Below are positions 11,876 to 23,262 of a stretch of DNA of 64,000 bases, one piece after another. Where the stretch lies: NCBI GenBank assembly GCA_949126835.1, contig OX421494.1, positions 23,927,196-23,991,195 on the forward strand, given 5' to 3'. The position numbers and the translations under genes are program-made. This stretch comes from Anisus vortex. Its lineage: Eukaryota; Mollusca; Gastropoda; Planorbidae. Numbering within the stretch: position 1 is the stretch's first letter; each line of letters opens with the position of its first letter. The notes under the pieces are model-generated. The model was given only the letters and a program-made list of their open reading frames with translations. It was not told where the DNA came from and made no database searches.

Positions 11876-13530
11876 TGGAAATTTTCTTCAAAAGCGCTCT
11901 AACGATTATCTTCATGTTTTAATGCACGACTTGTTTCCCCTAAAAAAAAATCTACACCTTTTCGGCCACATAAATAAAAATCGGAAATGATCGTTAGACA
12001 AAAATACACAAAAGATTTATCGTAGATAATTGGTTTTGGCCGTGAAAACATGCCATTGCACGATCACATGTAGCGCGGCATTCAAGAGCGGTGTTTTGTT
12101 GCGTCGCAATTATGACGTTGCGGAAATACCCGTTCAACATTAACAAGAAGTTTAATTTCTTGTTTATGCTGGCTGTTTTGCGCACCGATGATGATATAAT
12201 TTAAAGCAAGACCAAGTGTAATAATTTATGTAATGCAGGGTGTGCAAACTACAGCCAGTGGTTGACTCGCGGGCTGACAAATAATAGTATGCGGCCCTTG
12301 AGCCTTATTTAGATTAAAACGTCCTCAATATATTTTAGATTAAATAAAACATAAAATAAAAAATAAAATATTTACGTATTAATTACTAGTGAGATAATAG
12401 TTTGCCGTTTAAATAATAACAGAATTAGATGAGATTTCTCCAAACTATATGCCTATTTGTAAATTTTGTTTATTAAACATTATTTTGGAAAAAAAAACAC
12501 GTCGAAAATAATAATAGGAACTACTTTTTTTATACAAGACATATATATGTTTACGAATGTTTTATTAAATATATTTATGATTTGCTTATATAGGCCTACC
12601 CAAGTAAGATATATTAGAATATATTAACATTGTCAATTTGAAATCTGGCAAACTAGAAAAGATGTATTCCATTCATTCGTATTTTCCTTATATAATAGTC
12701 AGAAGTGTAATATACTTTTAGTTTTATTGAGGGGGAGGGAAAATTAAACAATTCATCCAACGTATTTTAATCATTTCATTTGCAGTCTTTTCAATGAATA
12801 ACATAATTTCACCTTTAATTATTTAGTATTTAACTGGTGTAATGCTCACAATTTAAACAATTTGTTAAAATTTGTATTATACCATTGTTGTAATTGATAT
12901 TATATTTTGCCAAGATAGTTTATTTTAAATAATAACAATTATGTAGGATATTGGATAAGGTTTACACCAAACTATATATTTTAACTTTTTTTTTAGTCAA
13001 ACATTCTTTGGAATAGTACATTGAAAATAATAAATAAATACTTTTTTGATAAAGATATATTTTTACAAGTGATTTACAAACTATACTTATTGTGATTTAT
13101 ATATCTGCCCAAGTAAGAAATATTAGACTATGTTAAGTCAATTTGAAATCTGGTAAACTAGTAAAAATGTATTACATTTATTCATAGACCTTTTTATTTT
13201 CTATTCAATATCAAACACACTAGCCGGCCGCTTGTTAGCTTGAATTGGGCGAGGGAGGGAGTTGAAAAAATTGACATAGGCCTAATTTTATAAGAGGGGT
13301 CACTAGAAAGTTTGACAGCTGTTAAAGTAGGGGAAGGGGTAAAGATGAAATAAAAATTGTAACGTAATTCACGATATTTTAAATTTAAACTTTTTATTTT
13401 CAGTCTTTTAAATACATAACATAATGACATAAATGACATATATTTCTGTTGGATTTAAAACTGACAACGCTAGCCTACATGTTTTGTGTTTTTTTTAGGG
13501 TTTGAAATTAGATTAAGCTGTTTGGTTTTT
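11873..13530. repeat. Segmental duplication, copy A
   Basis: From tgtctggaaattttcttc onward this region aligns collinearly with 15350-18155 (copy B). Shared landmarks include gcgctctaacgattatcttc, cattttcggcc-type blocks, a hAT-terminus-like gcagggtgtgcaaactacag (12236), gcagtcttttcaatgaataa, and gatttaaaactgacaacgct. The second half of A also partly repeats its first half at an offset of about 520-540 bp (aataataacag/caccaaactatat, aatctggtaaactag), an older internal duplication. No coding frame survives. A lacks the inserts seen in B and so serves as the empty-site reference. Confidence 0.9.
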
Positions 13531-13958
13531 GCTTTTTTTCTAGCCGTTTTGCAGCAGCTGGTTTAAAAAACAAACTTTCTTTTTATTCATTGGCAGCATA
13601 TTAAATAGCAAGATAATTTAACTATAAACGCGCGGCGCTATAAATAATTTAATAATTTCATATTTGTAAAACTAATCACTATTAAAGGTATTGCAATATT
13701 TGCAATAAACGTCAGTTTTTAAACATTTCATGATAATTATGTTACGTTAGTCATGTCTGTAGCAGGTATGACAGCTATAAGCACGCTAACCTGGACTGAT
13801 GACTCGCCTATAATGATCAGTACTGAATAGCTGTTCTATGTTAGCTATATCGTAAATTAACGCCTACCGAGATTATAATATGCTTACTTTATTTAAAAAA
13901 AATGTACACTATAGTCAACATTAAACCAGGCTTAAAGCTTTAAAAAATTAGGCTTAGC
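13531..13958. other. Unique AT-rich sequence
   Basis: Nothing recognisable beyond short T-runs. It separates segment A from the SINE insertion. Confidence 0.5.
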
Positions 13959-13970
13959 AGTAGGCCTATG

Positions 13971-14246
13971 GGGGCACGGTAGCCGAGCGGCAGCGCGTTC
14001 GACTGGAGAGCCGAATGTCCCAGGTTCGAATCCTGGTGCAGGCTAGGATATTTTTCCCGGGTCTGGAGGGTGTCCCTGAGTCTATCCAGCTCTGATGGTT
14101 ACCTGACAATAGTTAGGGTAAAGTAAAGGCGGCTGTGCATAGTGCTGGCCACACAATCACCTAGTATGCCGAGGCCACAGAAACTGATGAACGCTGCTTC
14201 ATCGGACATATGGATCAAATTCGGTCCGACGGGTACTTTTTTTTTT
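13971..14246 (+). mobile_element. Full-length tRNA-derived SINE with 12-bp target duplication
   Basis: The head ggggcacggtagccgagcgg contains an A-box-like block. The B box ggttcgaatcc sits near 14023, so an internal RNA polymerase III promoter is present. The body carries tctatccagctctgatgg, agtaaaggcggctgtgc and tatgccgaggcc, and the element ends in a run of ten T. It is flanked by perfect direct repeats agtaggcctatg at 13959-13970 and 14247-14258. SINEs of this type are mobilised by a partner LINE. The perfect duplication and intact boxes make it the youngest of the SINE copies here. Confidence 0.95.
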
Positions 14247-14258
14247 AGTAGGCCTATG

Positions 14259-15174
14259 CTAAAGGGGATATTTTACTAATTGATGAATATCCAATGCAAT
14301 GGTCTTAATAACTCAGATCAACATGTAGGCATACAGTAAGAATTCAGAAAAAGCTTACTTTTAGACACCTTTTATGAAAGAGATGATTTACGAGAATTTT
14401 AAAACACAATACAGCGTCACCCTTTGGTACATGCATTTGTCATAAAGGTCCAAACGTTAAGCTTTACAGTTTGTCGGTATCATATGTTTAGAGTGAAAGA
14501 TCGATGCAGTTGAAACGTTTATCTCTTTTCAGGCAGATTATATAAATCACACCTAAAATGTTGCTTAGGGGAAAATTTTACATCCGATATGAGGAAAGTA
14601 ATATTGGCGTTGGGTGGAGGGCTGCATGTCTTTACACTATCAGGGCGAATAAAAAGTGGCCGTAGAGGAATACGTCTGTGGACATTTTATCTGCTTTGCT
14701 CAGACAGACCCGTCAACAGTGGCAAGTAAAGTTGGCTGGCTGGCTATTTAAACAAACAATATCGCAATACCAACTACATTACAACAAAAGAAGAATATGC
14801 ACACCAGACGAAGAATTATATTGAGCGTCAGCCTCCGGCCAAACTATCTACCATACGCAACAAGAAATATAGGCCTATCGTCAGGATTTCAGTCAACAAT
14901 AGCTGACTACTAATGAACTTTCTTGCATGATAATTGTGTGATTGTGTGTGCGATTGTCTATTTTTATAAGTATATTTCTGTGCTTGTATATAAATTACAA
15001 ATAATTATTTTATTTTGTTTAAAATATGCTGAAGGACAAAACATCTGTAATCAAGACAAATTTCCATTTGTTTGGATCAATAAAGAAATTTTATCTTTTA
15101 TCTTTTATTTTTTATACAATGAGTGCAAAAATAGAAATAAATACGTCAAAAAACGTTACATAACTTTAATTTTT
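14259..15174. other. Unique sequence, no gene seen
   Basis: AT-rich, with only short unsupported open frames. No repeat or RNA feature is recognised. Confidence 0.5.
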
Positions 15175-15316
15175 GTAGACGGGAAAAAAAGACAAATGCA
15201 TTTTATTGGTCTGGTAAAAACGTACTTATTAAAATTTATGCACCGTTTTTTTACAGCACAATATGTTAAGGTACAAACGCCTGCTCTTTATTACCGATCG
15301 AATGATCGGTCACCTG

Positions 15317-15322
<6 letters not shown>
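15175..15322 (+). repeat. Direct repeat, left copy, flanking segment B
   Basis: The block running from gacaaatgcattttattggt through tatgttaaggtacaaacg to cgatcgaatgatcggtcacc recurs at 18310-18463 in the same orientation. It ends ctggtacta, where the TA tract begins. It contains a small inverted repeat, accgatc-gaat-gatcggt. Confidence 0.9.

Positions 15323-15352
<30 letters not shown>
15321..15352. repeat. (TA)n microsatellite at the left edge of segment B
   Basis: About 16 TA dinucleotides between the left direct repeat and tgtctggaaattttc. Segment A is preceded by a TA tract at the equivalent position. Confidence 0.95.
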
Positions 15353-15354
<2 letters not shown>

Positions 15355-16020
15355 TGGAAATTTTCTTCAAAAGCGCTCTAACGATTATCTTCATGTTTTA
15401 ATGCACTACTTGTTTCACCTAAAAAAAAATCTACACCTTTTCGGCCCCACAAATAAAAATCGGAAATGGACGTTAAACAAAAATACACATTAGATTAATC
15501 GTAGATATTGATTTTGGCCGTGAAAACATGCCATTGCTCGACCCACATGTAGTGCGGCTTTCAAGAGCGGTGTTTTGTTGCGTCGCAGTTATGACGTTTC
15601 GGGAATACCCGTAGGCTTACTACAGCAGAAAGAAGTTTTATTTCTTGTTTAAACTACTGTTGCGCACCGATGATAGAAATAATTTAAAGCAAGACCAAGT
15701 GTAATGTATGTAATGCAGGGGTGTCCTAACTACAGCCAGTGGGTAACGCGCGGGCGGACAAATGATAGTATGCGGCCCTCGCGGCTTATTTAGATTAGGA
15801 CGTCTTCAATATATTTTAGATTAAACTTCAATATATTTTAGATTAAATTTAAAAAAAAAGAAAAACAAATACATATTTACGAATTATCTAATAGTCAGAT
15901 AATAGTTTGCCGTTTAAATAATAACAGAATTAGATGAAGTTTCACCAAACTAAAGGTTTATTTTTAACTTTCTTTTATCTGACATTTTTTGAAAAAAAAA
16001 ACACCTCTAAAACTTTTTTT

Positions 16021-16182
16021 GTGTTTAAACAATGAATAGCTGTATATAGTGTACACTGTAGCAGATTACACTGCACTGTATATAGTGTTCACTGTAGCAA
16101 TATACACTACGCTGTATATAGCATACAATGTAGCAGTATACTCTACACTGTAAATAATAAACACTGTATGAGTATCCACTTT
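16021..16182. repeat. Palindrome-rich tandem repeat insert
   Basis: About four or five degenerate units around actgtatatagtgtacactg, each close to self-complementary (cactgtatatagtg), absent from copy A at the equivalent position. It could be a small expanded repeat or the core of a MITE. Confidence 0.7.
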
Positions 16183-16714
16183 TTTAAAAATTCAATGAAT
16201 GTTTCATTAAAAATATGTATGATTTGCTTATAAAGGCCTACCAAAGTAAGATATATTAGAATATGTTAACATTGTCAATTCGAAATCTGGTAAACTAGAA
16301 AAGATGTAAATTCAGTATATTCGTATTTTCCTTATAACAATAGTCAGAAGTGTAATATACTGTTAGTTTTATTGAGGGGCGGGGGGGGGGGGGGGGAGAA
16401 ATTAAACACATCATCTAACGAAGCCTATATATATTATGATCTTTTCATTTGCAGTCTTTTCAATGAATAACATAATTTTCACCTTTAATTATTTAGTATT
16501 TAAGTTTAATGCTCAAAATTTAAAAAAAAAATAAAAAAAATTTTTCATACCATTATTTTAATTAATCAATATTATATTTTGCCGCGATAGTTTATTATAA
16601 ATAGTAACACAAATGGAGGATATTAGATAATGTTAACACCAAACTATATTTTTTTACTTTTTTGGTCAAACAATGTTTGGAATAATACATTAAAAAACAT
16701 TGAAAAGCTCTATG

Positions 16715-16925
16715 TATAAAAAGATCGTGTTTGTGTCCCCACGGATCCCTATTGTGTCACTGACTTATTTAGGCCTAGTCCTATATACTGTATAATAGCT
16801 TTTCACATCTGACATGTGCCTTCTCTAGCTAAGTTGTTAACGTAGAGGACTGCTGTGCGTGCGAGCGGGTTCGATTCTCCAGTTAGACTATGCCTATTTT
16901 TTTTACCCGATTTACATCTAATCGT
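16715..16925 (+). mobile_element. tRNA-headed SINE-like element, copy 1
   Basis: Shares with 35990-36300 (opposite strand) a 5' block (ccccacggatccctattg, cactgacttatttaggccta) and a tRNA-like part (ctagctaagttgttaacgta, gaggactgct, gcgggttcgattctccag, ttagactatgcct). The B box ggttcgattc is intact; the A box is worn here but clear in the other copy. The tRNA-like part lies near the 3' end instead of the 5' end of the conserved unit, which is unusual for a SINE. Copy A of the duplication lacks it. Confidence 0.7.
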
Positions 16926-17049
16926 AGACCTTTTTAATTCCTATCAAACATTTTTGCCGGCCGTAACTCATTGTTAGCTTGAATGGGTTGAGGGAGGGAG
17001 TTGAAAAAATTGACATAATGTTATAGGAAAGTTTGACAGTTGTTAAAGT

Positions 17050-17368
17050 TAATTAATTAATTAATTAATTGGTCATTTATATAGCGCCTCACTCCATGCT
17101 AATAAAAGCATGCTCAGCGCGCTCACAAAATCGAAACGACAATAACACTCTAAAATAGTTTTAAACAAGGTTTCGACCGATGGAGGCACGAAACGACAAT
17201 AACATTTAAAAATAGTTTCAAACAAGTTTTTTGCTGATGGATGTGTATTTGATCAATTTAGTTGAAAAGAAAAGTCTTCAAATTCTTCTTGAATGCCTTT
17301 TTTGACACAGAGTTTTTCAGTGTCTCAGGTAAGCCGTTCCACAGATTCAAACGAGCGTACACCAATAA
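17050..17368 (-). mobile_element. 5'-truncated LINE 3' end (first insertion in segment B)
   Basis: On the minus strand an open stretch ends with LNLWNGLPETLKNSVS and FKKNLKTFLFN then stop at about 17260. This is the conserved C-terminal tail of metazoan non-LTR retrotransposon ORF2. The 3' UTR contains gcgctatataaatgacc and ends in a (TTAA/ATTA)n tail (17050-17073 on the plus strand). Copy A lacks the whole insert, which defines its edges. It is 5'-truncated and cannot be autonomous. Confidence 0.88.
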
Positions 17369-17449
17369 GGGAAGGGGTAGAAGAACTAAAAATTGTAACG
17401 TAATTCACGATATTTTAAATTTAAACTTTTCATTTTCAGTCTTTTAAAT

Positions 17450-18062
17450 AATAATAATAATATTTGTATAGCGCTGCCAACAAACATAATGTAAGCTCAG
17501 AGCGCGTTTAACATACAACTAAGAATACGGATATTACACAAGGCCAGGTGACAGAGCTAAATTGATGATTAAAAAAAAGACAAAACAAATATATGTAGCA
17601 TTAACCGACCCAACCCATAAATAAGACAGTAAGTTTCTAAAGCATGTTAAATGTTATCGAAGGTAAATATTGAAATAATGAGTTTTTAAGTTCTTTTTGA
17701 AAGTAACAGTAGAGCTTGTTCGCCTCAGTTGAATGGGAAGTTGATTCCACACCTTCGGACCGGATACTGAGAAGGCTCTAAGGCCAACGGTCGTCAGAGA
17801 GAAACGGGGCTCTTCCAGAAGCGATGAGTTTTCAGAACGAAGTGTTTTTTGCGAGACATAAGGTCTGATTAGTGCCTTGAGATAGGACGGAAACTCGTTA
17901 TTAAAAATGCACGCTGGCAAAGTAGCGTCACTTTATACTCAATTCTGGCTTTCACGGGGAGCCAGTGGAGCGAGCGTAGAAGGGCAGTTCCCGAGTCTCT
18001 TTTAGACTTGCACATAAACAAAAGCGCAGTACTTTTATGTATTCGTTGTGGCCTGGCGATTT
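17450..18062 (-). mobile_element. 5'-truncated LINE 3' end (second insertion in segment B)
   Basis: Reading the minus strand from about 18060, the frame encodes RDSGTALLRSLHWLPVKAR and then IEYKVTLLCQRAF. A frameshift near 17920 switches to the frame 17920-17654, which contains FPSYLKALIRPY, GLRAFSVSGPKVWNQLP and FKKNLKTHYF before the stop. LHWLPV, KVWNQLP and LKTHYF are hallmarks of the C-terminus of a metazoan LINE polyprotein. The 3' UTR has an agcgctatacaaat block and ends in an (ATT)n tail at 17448-17460. It belongs to a different subfamily from the neighbouring LINE end, judged by tail type and protein sequence. Inactive: truncated and frameshifted. Confidence 0.92.
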
Positions 18063-18155
18063 AATGACATAAATGACATACATTTCTGTTGGATTTAAAA
18101 CTGACAACGCTAGCCTACATGTTGTTTTTTTTGGTTTAAAATGAGATTAAGCTGT

Positions 18156-18159
18156 TGTT

Positions 18160-18210
<51 letters not shown>

Positions 18211-18228
18211 GGTGGGGGGGGGGGGGTT
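18156..18228. repeat. Poly-T run followed by poly-G
   Basis: About 48 consecutive T then a G-rich run (ggtggggggg type). Such homopolymers are error-prone in assemblies, so the exact length is uncertain. Confidence 0.9.
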
Positions 18229-18309
18229 ATCGGGCAAAATCTAGATATTAGACTGCACAAATAAAAATCTGCTTCGACTGTTAGAATTTAAAGCCCATGT
18301 TATTCATAG

Positions 18310-18463
18310 TAGAAACAAGAAAAAAGACAAATAGGCCTACAATTTATTGGTCTGGTAAAGACGTATTTTTAAAATTTATGCACTGTTGTTTAACATACAC
18401 ATGATGTTAAGGTACAAGCGCCTGCTCTTTATTACCGATCGAATGATCGGTCACCTGGTACTA
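18310..18463 (+). repeat. Direct repeat, right copy, flanking segment B
   Basis: Second copy of the block at 15175-15322 (gacaaataggcctacaattt, tttattggtctggtaaag, ggtacaagcgcctgctcttt, gatcggtcacctggtacta). The copies differ by scattered substitutions and small indels. The sequence continues agttcattaattg here, where the left copy runs into TA. Confidence 0.9.
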
Positions 18464-20435
18464 GTTCATTAATTGAATAGAAAGAAGAGAAAGTATTAGC
18501 ATCTAGATATCATTTTCTATGAATAATTCTATACATTTATACGTGCCCCCACTATAAACAATATTATGCATACGTAGATCTACTCTCATTGCATGCGCGC
18601 GTAATTATTGCGGCAAACTACTGAATTTCAACGATCAGCATCTCTCTTGACTCCACGGCTAGCTATCCGTCGGCCGTGTCAAATAAGAAACTAATAAACA
18701 TTTCTCCCCCTTCATTTGTAAGTTGAGACAGTTTCTGTTCAACGAAACATTTGATTAGCACCCCTTTTCTAAAGAAATAAATCATGCAAATTCTTTCCCC
18801 TTAACTGTATGTTTTTATTAGAAATGCAAGTCATTTGCATCCAATCGATGTGTTAAAGTATATACAACAGGCGGCTTATTGTCAGACCGGACAATACACC
18901 AGAAACAAAAAATGCCAGGAAGACAGAAGGGAATTGTAAATGCACGTAAATATGGCTGTAGAGAGAATTTGTATTCTCGCTACAAGAAATATGCGCGAGG
19001 TTTTATAAACAAGGATGATTATTGTTCAATCCCCCCTACGATAAAAGTATCTAGGCTATCTGTTGGTTGATTGTCCTATTCCCCCCCCCCTTTTTTTTTT
19101 TACAATAAAAGTATCTAGACTAGACTCTCTGTTGGTTGAACAAACTCGGTAACGTGGCATGGGTTCATCCGGACGTCTTCCTGAAGGTCAGTGGGAGTAA
19201 TGTTCCGTACATCCATCCCGGTGGATCTTCGGCCCTTCGAAAGAACCTAATGATACGTCAGCGCATTACCCCCCCCCCCCCCCCCCCCGCTGACCCGATC
19301 CGTGGCCTCTTGGCTCCTTGACGTGGGTGTCCATCCGTCTATATCCTTGACCTGAAATGATGTTTGTTTTTTTCTGACCCTTTATCACCATTAGTGTGTG
19401 AGTTTGTGGTAACAAGCCAAGGAAAGGGGGGGGGGGAGGGGGGTTGAGGGAGGGAGCTACTTCTCTTTGAATGACATTATTTCCCACACTCACGCTAGTC
19501 ATATAGGCCTACTCGCTTGCACGTTGGTGAACCTTTTTAAACTTCATTGGTAAAATAATTAAAGTCAAACTGTCACTAGTTTCAATGTCATATTACTTTA
19601 TTTGGGGTGGGGGTTGCTTCCACTTGAAGTCTTGCCCTCTGAGCCAGTAGGTACTTGTGTCGGCCTGCCAGTGTTATTGTCCAAAATTAAAACGTTTCTC
19701 CGTCTATGAAAGGTTGAGTGCACTTGGTTTAAAATAATTCTGCACTTTATCCTTCATTTACCAATATATTCCCTGGACAATAATCCTCATTTAATGTGAT
19801 TATCTGTATGAAATTTCCTTTTCTCCTTTGCTGTGTTAATACGCTGCACTTTATGAGACCCGTTCTCTTGAAATTGAAATGTTTCTAAAAGTAGTTTTTC
19901 CCGACATTTTTAGTTTTATAGAGCTCATATAAATTTTGGGAAAACTGACTTCTTTTTTTTTTTTTAAGTTTAAGAATAATTGTGAAAACTGACCCAAGTT
20001 CAGGAAAAGTTCATAAATTTTACTATACTGGACAAAGCAACGTTACTGACTTATTTATTTTCACAATCAGCTATTTCACTAAACTACCAGGTTAATTGAA
20101 AGAGCTGTTTTTGTGAGTTGTATGAGCACTGAAATATGTAAGAAATACAATGTTCCAGTCGAACTACCATACCTAGACTATGTCACTAAATGCTAACATT
20201 AAGATATCCCAGTATACGGTTTATGATTTTTTTGTTAAAGCTTTGTTAATGGGAAAAGTATGGGAAATCTGGAAATGATTCTATAGCAAGAGCCCTGTTT
20301 AACATATATACACAGGTAGAGTGTCAGTTCCTGCAGGGATATTCTCAATAGAATCCAATTGTCTATGTTACCACATTAAGATATCAAACGCGCAACCAAT
20401 TTAGAGAAACGCTGAAGCCATAACATTGCTCCAGA
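18464..20435. other. Unique sequence with homopolymer patches
   Basis: No gene is recognised. A C-run lies at 19270-19288, a C/T run at 19081-19100 and G-rich runs at 19426-19443. The frame 19136-19321 is interrupted by the C-run and has no domain. Two octamer-type motifs at 18784 and 18833 are listed separately. Confidence 0.5.
18784..18840. promoter_or_regulatory. Pair of POU octamer motifs in opposite orientation
   Basis: ATGCAAAT at 18784-18791 and ATTTGCAT at 18833-18840 are exact octamers on opposite strands within 57 bp, surrounded by non-repetitive sequence. The octamer is the classical Oct/POU binding site. A regulatory role is inference only; there is no gene in view to assign it to. 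Confidence 0.3.
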
Positions 20436-20439
20436 CGAC

Positions 20440-20478
20440 ATCATATATATATATAAATATATTTATATATATATAAGA
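20440..20478. repeat. AT palindromic microsatellite
   Basis: TA repeats interrupted symmetrically (atatataaatatatttatatat), giving a self-complementary tract. Confidence 0.85.
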
Positions 20479-22535
20479 AATGTTTGCTGTTGATCGTTTA
20501 TTCTGGTGGAAGCCACATTTTATTTACAAACTCTAGTGCCCCAGCGGTAATGATAAACCTTTATGAGAATACAAACAAAATGTTGTTTTTTTTAATCTTA
20601 CTGTGCTTATAAGTAATAAACAAAATATCATGCTTATCTTCCCTCTGAGATCGAACGTTTCTCTCTGACGTCTGTATAACATATGCACTGGAAACAAAAA
20701 TGAGACGAACATCTCAGGAGTTCCAGCCAGGCTGTACTGGCAGACTAGATTCTTCTGTCCATAACGTCTCCTATCGATATGATTCTTGCTTCATCGAAAA
20801 TAAACTAAAAGAGCGGTGGGCGGAGGGAAGTACAACCTGTTGTAAATGGGAAGAAATGTTGATCATAAAATAACGAGATCATTTAAACCCACATAAACAA
20901 CAACATAATTGTATATAATAAACAGCTACATACATTTTCTATTATAACTGGGCTATTTGAAATTGTGTGTACTTCAATTAGTTGAACGCAGTTTATAACT
21001 GGTTTCCCATTTTTCAATCGCAAGGCTTTATTTTTTTTTTTTAATACTAGACGTATATTTGATAAGAATTCTATAGGAAAAAGAATAAGGTCCCGCTTAG
21101 TTTACCTTGAAAAACAACTATTATAGTTAATTTCATTGCGAAATCCTAAAATAAGCGAAACAACGGAACATTACCAACAACGTGTAGTAAAATTTATTGA
21201 TTGTAAAACTTCAATTTGTTTTAACAATATAGACCAGGAAATCCCTCATTTAATTTCATTTGTTTTGCTTATTTGCCGCTATTAGCTTATTGTTTGTTTG
21301 ACATGTTTTTGTGTTTGTGTTTTCTTTTAGTTTGTCTACATTCCTTAGTTCGTCTTCTTATCTTCGTCTTCTTATCTTCTTCTTCTTATCTTCTTCTTCC
21401 GCTTTTGTTGACGTCAGATCACAGTCAGGCGGAAAGAATCTTTCAATTTATCGAAAATGACAATATCACGGTTGAGTGCCCGAGTCTCTGGGATTCAATG
21501 GTTCGTGGGGTTGGGAGAAGGGGATCTTGAAATCAAAGTTTGTGGGGAAAACATTTAAGATGCATTAGGCATGGAGAAGAGATTAAACATTAGGGCAGCA
21601 AACCCTTGCCAGCCTCACATACGGTACGGGTACGCAGTACGCAGACCGACGTTGTACGGTAAAATAATATATCTGTCTGCGTGCGGCTGGGGACATGATG
21701 TAGATTGTTTGATGTTTGTGTGACGGTTTCTGTGACCTGAAAGATATATTTGTTGGCTGCGTAGCATACTTGTGTTTCTTGCTAACCGTTTGCTAACCTT
21801 GTAGTTTTTCACTGTATGGACATGTCAGCGTCTCCTGTCATTACATACAGACTCTCAGGCCTTTTTGCCATCTTATAGAGATAGCTCATGGATATGTCTA
21901 TATTTTTACAATAACACACGACCAAGCTTACATTTACTGCCACATAAACATGTGTGACAAATATCTTTCAGGACATAATAGATACGACATACATTTATAT
22001 AATTCTAGACATTTCCTTCACTATGGTAGATAACTGAAACTTGTGTTATGTGATAAACTTCTGTTCTTAGTTTCAGCGTAGATATTTAAGACGTACATGT
22101 ATATGTAATATGGCAGTTTCTGTCTATAAATACCACAAAAGAAATCTCTATGTGACGGGGGCACTGCTTTCTTTTTAAATAAATATGTATTATGTTGAGA
22201 CAGAAACTTTATCAAGCGCTAATTCATCTTGATGAAAAATATTGTATTGATTTCCTCCCCTTTCAAGGAGATATCTAAATCTGTCCATTCATTAAAATTT
22301 TAAATCTCTGCGTGATCGGACCCCCCCTCCCCCTCCTCTTGTCATTCTCGACCCACTAGAAATGTGATTTAACCGTTCGATCCCCCCCCTCTCTCCCCGG
22401 GCCCTTCACTCCCCTCACTTTCCTGTAGTTTTCTATTTCTTCTTTCTTCGCTTTTTTCTCCCAGCCAAATGTTATATTCATGACTTGAAAACAAAACGTA
22501 ACCTCGCAATAAATTCTTTCTAGAATAGCACTCTC
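20479..22535. other. Unique sequence, no gene seen
   Basis: Small ORFs only. A cttcttcttatcttc simple repeat lies near 21360-21400 and C-rich patches near 22321-22336 and 22381-22400. No domain is recognised. Confidence 0.5.
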
Positions 22536-22875
22536 CAATGAAACCTGCGTCTATGCCTGCTTCCTGAATATTCAAAGACTAAAATATCATAATCCAATGA
22601 AACCTGCGTCTATGCCTGCTTCCTGAATATTCAAAGACTAAAATATCATGATCCAATGAAACCTGCGTCTATGCCTGCTTCCTGAATATTCAAAGACTAA
22701 AATATCATGATCCAATGAAACCTGCGTCTATGCCTGCTTCCTGAATATTCAAAGACTAAAATATCATGATCCAATGAAACCTGCGTCTATGCCTGCTTCC
22801 TGAATATTCAAAGACTAAAATATCATGATCCAATGAAACCTGCGTCTACGCCTGCTTCTTAAATACTCAAGTGAT
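22536..22875. repeat. 59-bp minisatellite, about 5.7 copies
   Basis: Units begin at 22536, 22595, 22654, 22713, 22772 and 22831 (caatgaaacctgcgtctatg..., then gaatattcaaagactaaaat). The first five units are almost identical; the last decays after about 45 bp. Confidence 0.97.
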
Positions 22876-23002
22876 TTTCCTTTCAACTTTCCAAACCCAA
22901 ACGTTTCGTGTTTTTTTTTTTAACTGTTAAAAAACCAAGTTGGCACTTTTGAATAGTCGTTAAGATACATTCACAAAACTTTAAAAAACATTAAGTTATT
23001 GT

Positions 23003-23262
23003 ATCCCATCTGACCAAATTGATCCATGGGGCAGGTGAATCAGCGTTCACTAGGTCTCTGTGGCCTCGACATAGTAGGGGATTGTGCACAATGCCCAGTC
23101 GCCTTTACTTTACCCCAACTAAAGTCAGGTTCCCATCAGAGCTGGGTAGACTCAGGTACACCCTCAAGTCCTGGGAAAAAAATCCTAGCCTCCACCAGGA
23201 TTCGAAACCAAGGACCTTCGGATCGCCAGTCGAACGCGCTGCCTGCTACCGTATTGTCATGT
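23003..23262 (-). mobile_element. tRNA-derived SINE, reverse orientation
   Basis: Reverse-complement copy of the 13971-14246 family. Read on the minus strand it has a head with gcagcgcgttcgactgg, a B-box-like ggtttcgaatcc, then ctacccagctctgatggg, agtaaaggcgactg and ggcctcgac-type landmarks. It is diverged from the young copy by scattered changes and no clean target duplication was found. Open frames across it are fortuitous. Confidence 0.88.

Larger units (their letters stand above)
15350..18155. repeat. Segmental duplication, copy B, with insertions
   Basis: Collinear with 11873-13530 but about 1.15 kb longer. Extra material relative to A: a palindromic repeat at 16021-16182, a tRNA-headed element at about 16715-16925, a LINE 3' end at about 17050-17368 and a second LINE 3' end at about 17450-18062. 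On either side of each LINE insert the flanking sequence resumes as in A (gttaaagt...agggaaggggta; cagtcttttaaata...atgacataaatgacat). B is older than these inserts. Confidence 0.9.

Noticed and set aside
11866..13530. Helitron as explanation of the A/B duplication
   Set aside because: No TC start with CTRR end and 3' hairpin could be identified at matching boundaries of both copies.
15175..18463. LTR retrotransposon with LTRs of about 135 bp
   Set aside because: The direct repeats lack TG...CA ends, and no primer-binding site, polypurine tract or gag/pol was found; the interior matches segment A instead.
19136..19321. Frame with a plausible-looking peptide (AWVHPDVFLKVSG)
   Set aside because: It runs into a poly-C tract, has no partner exon and matches no domain I know.
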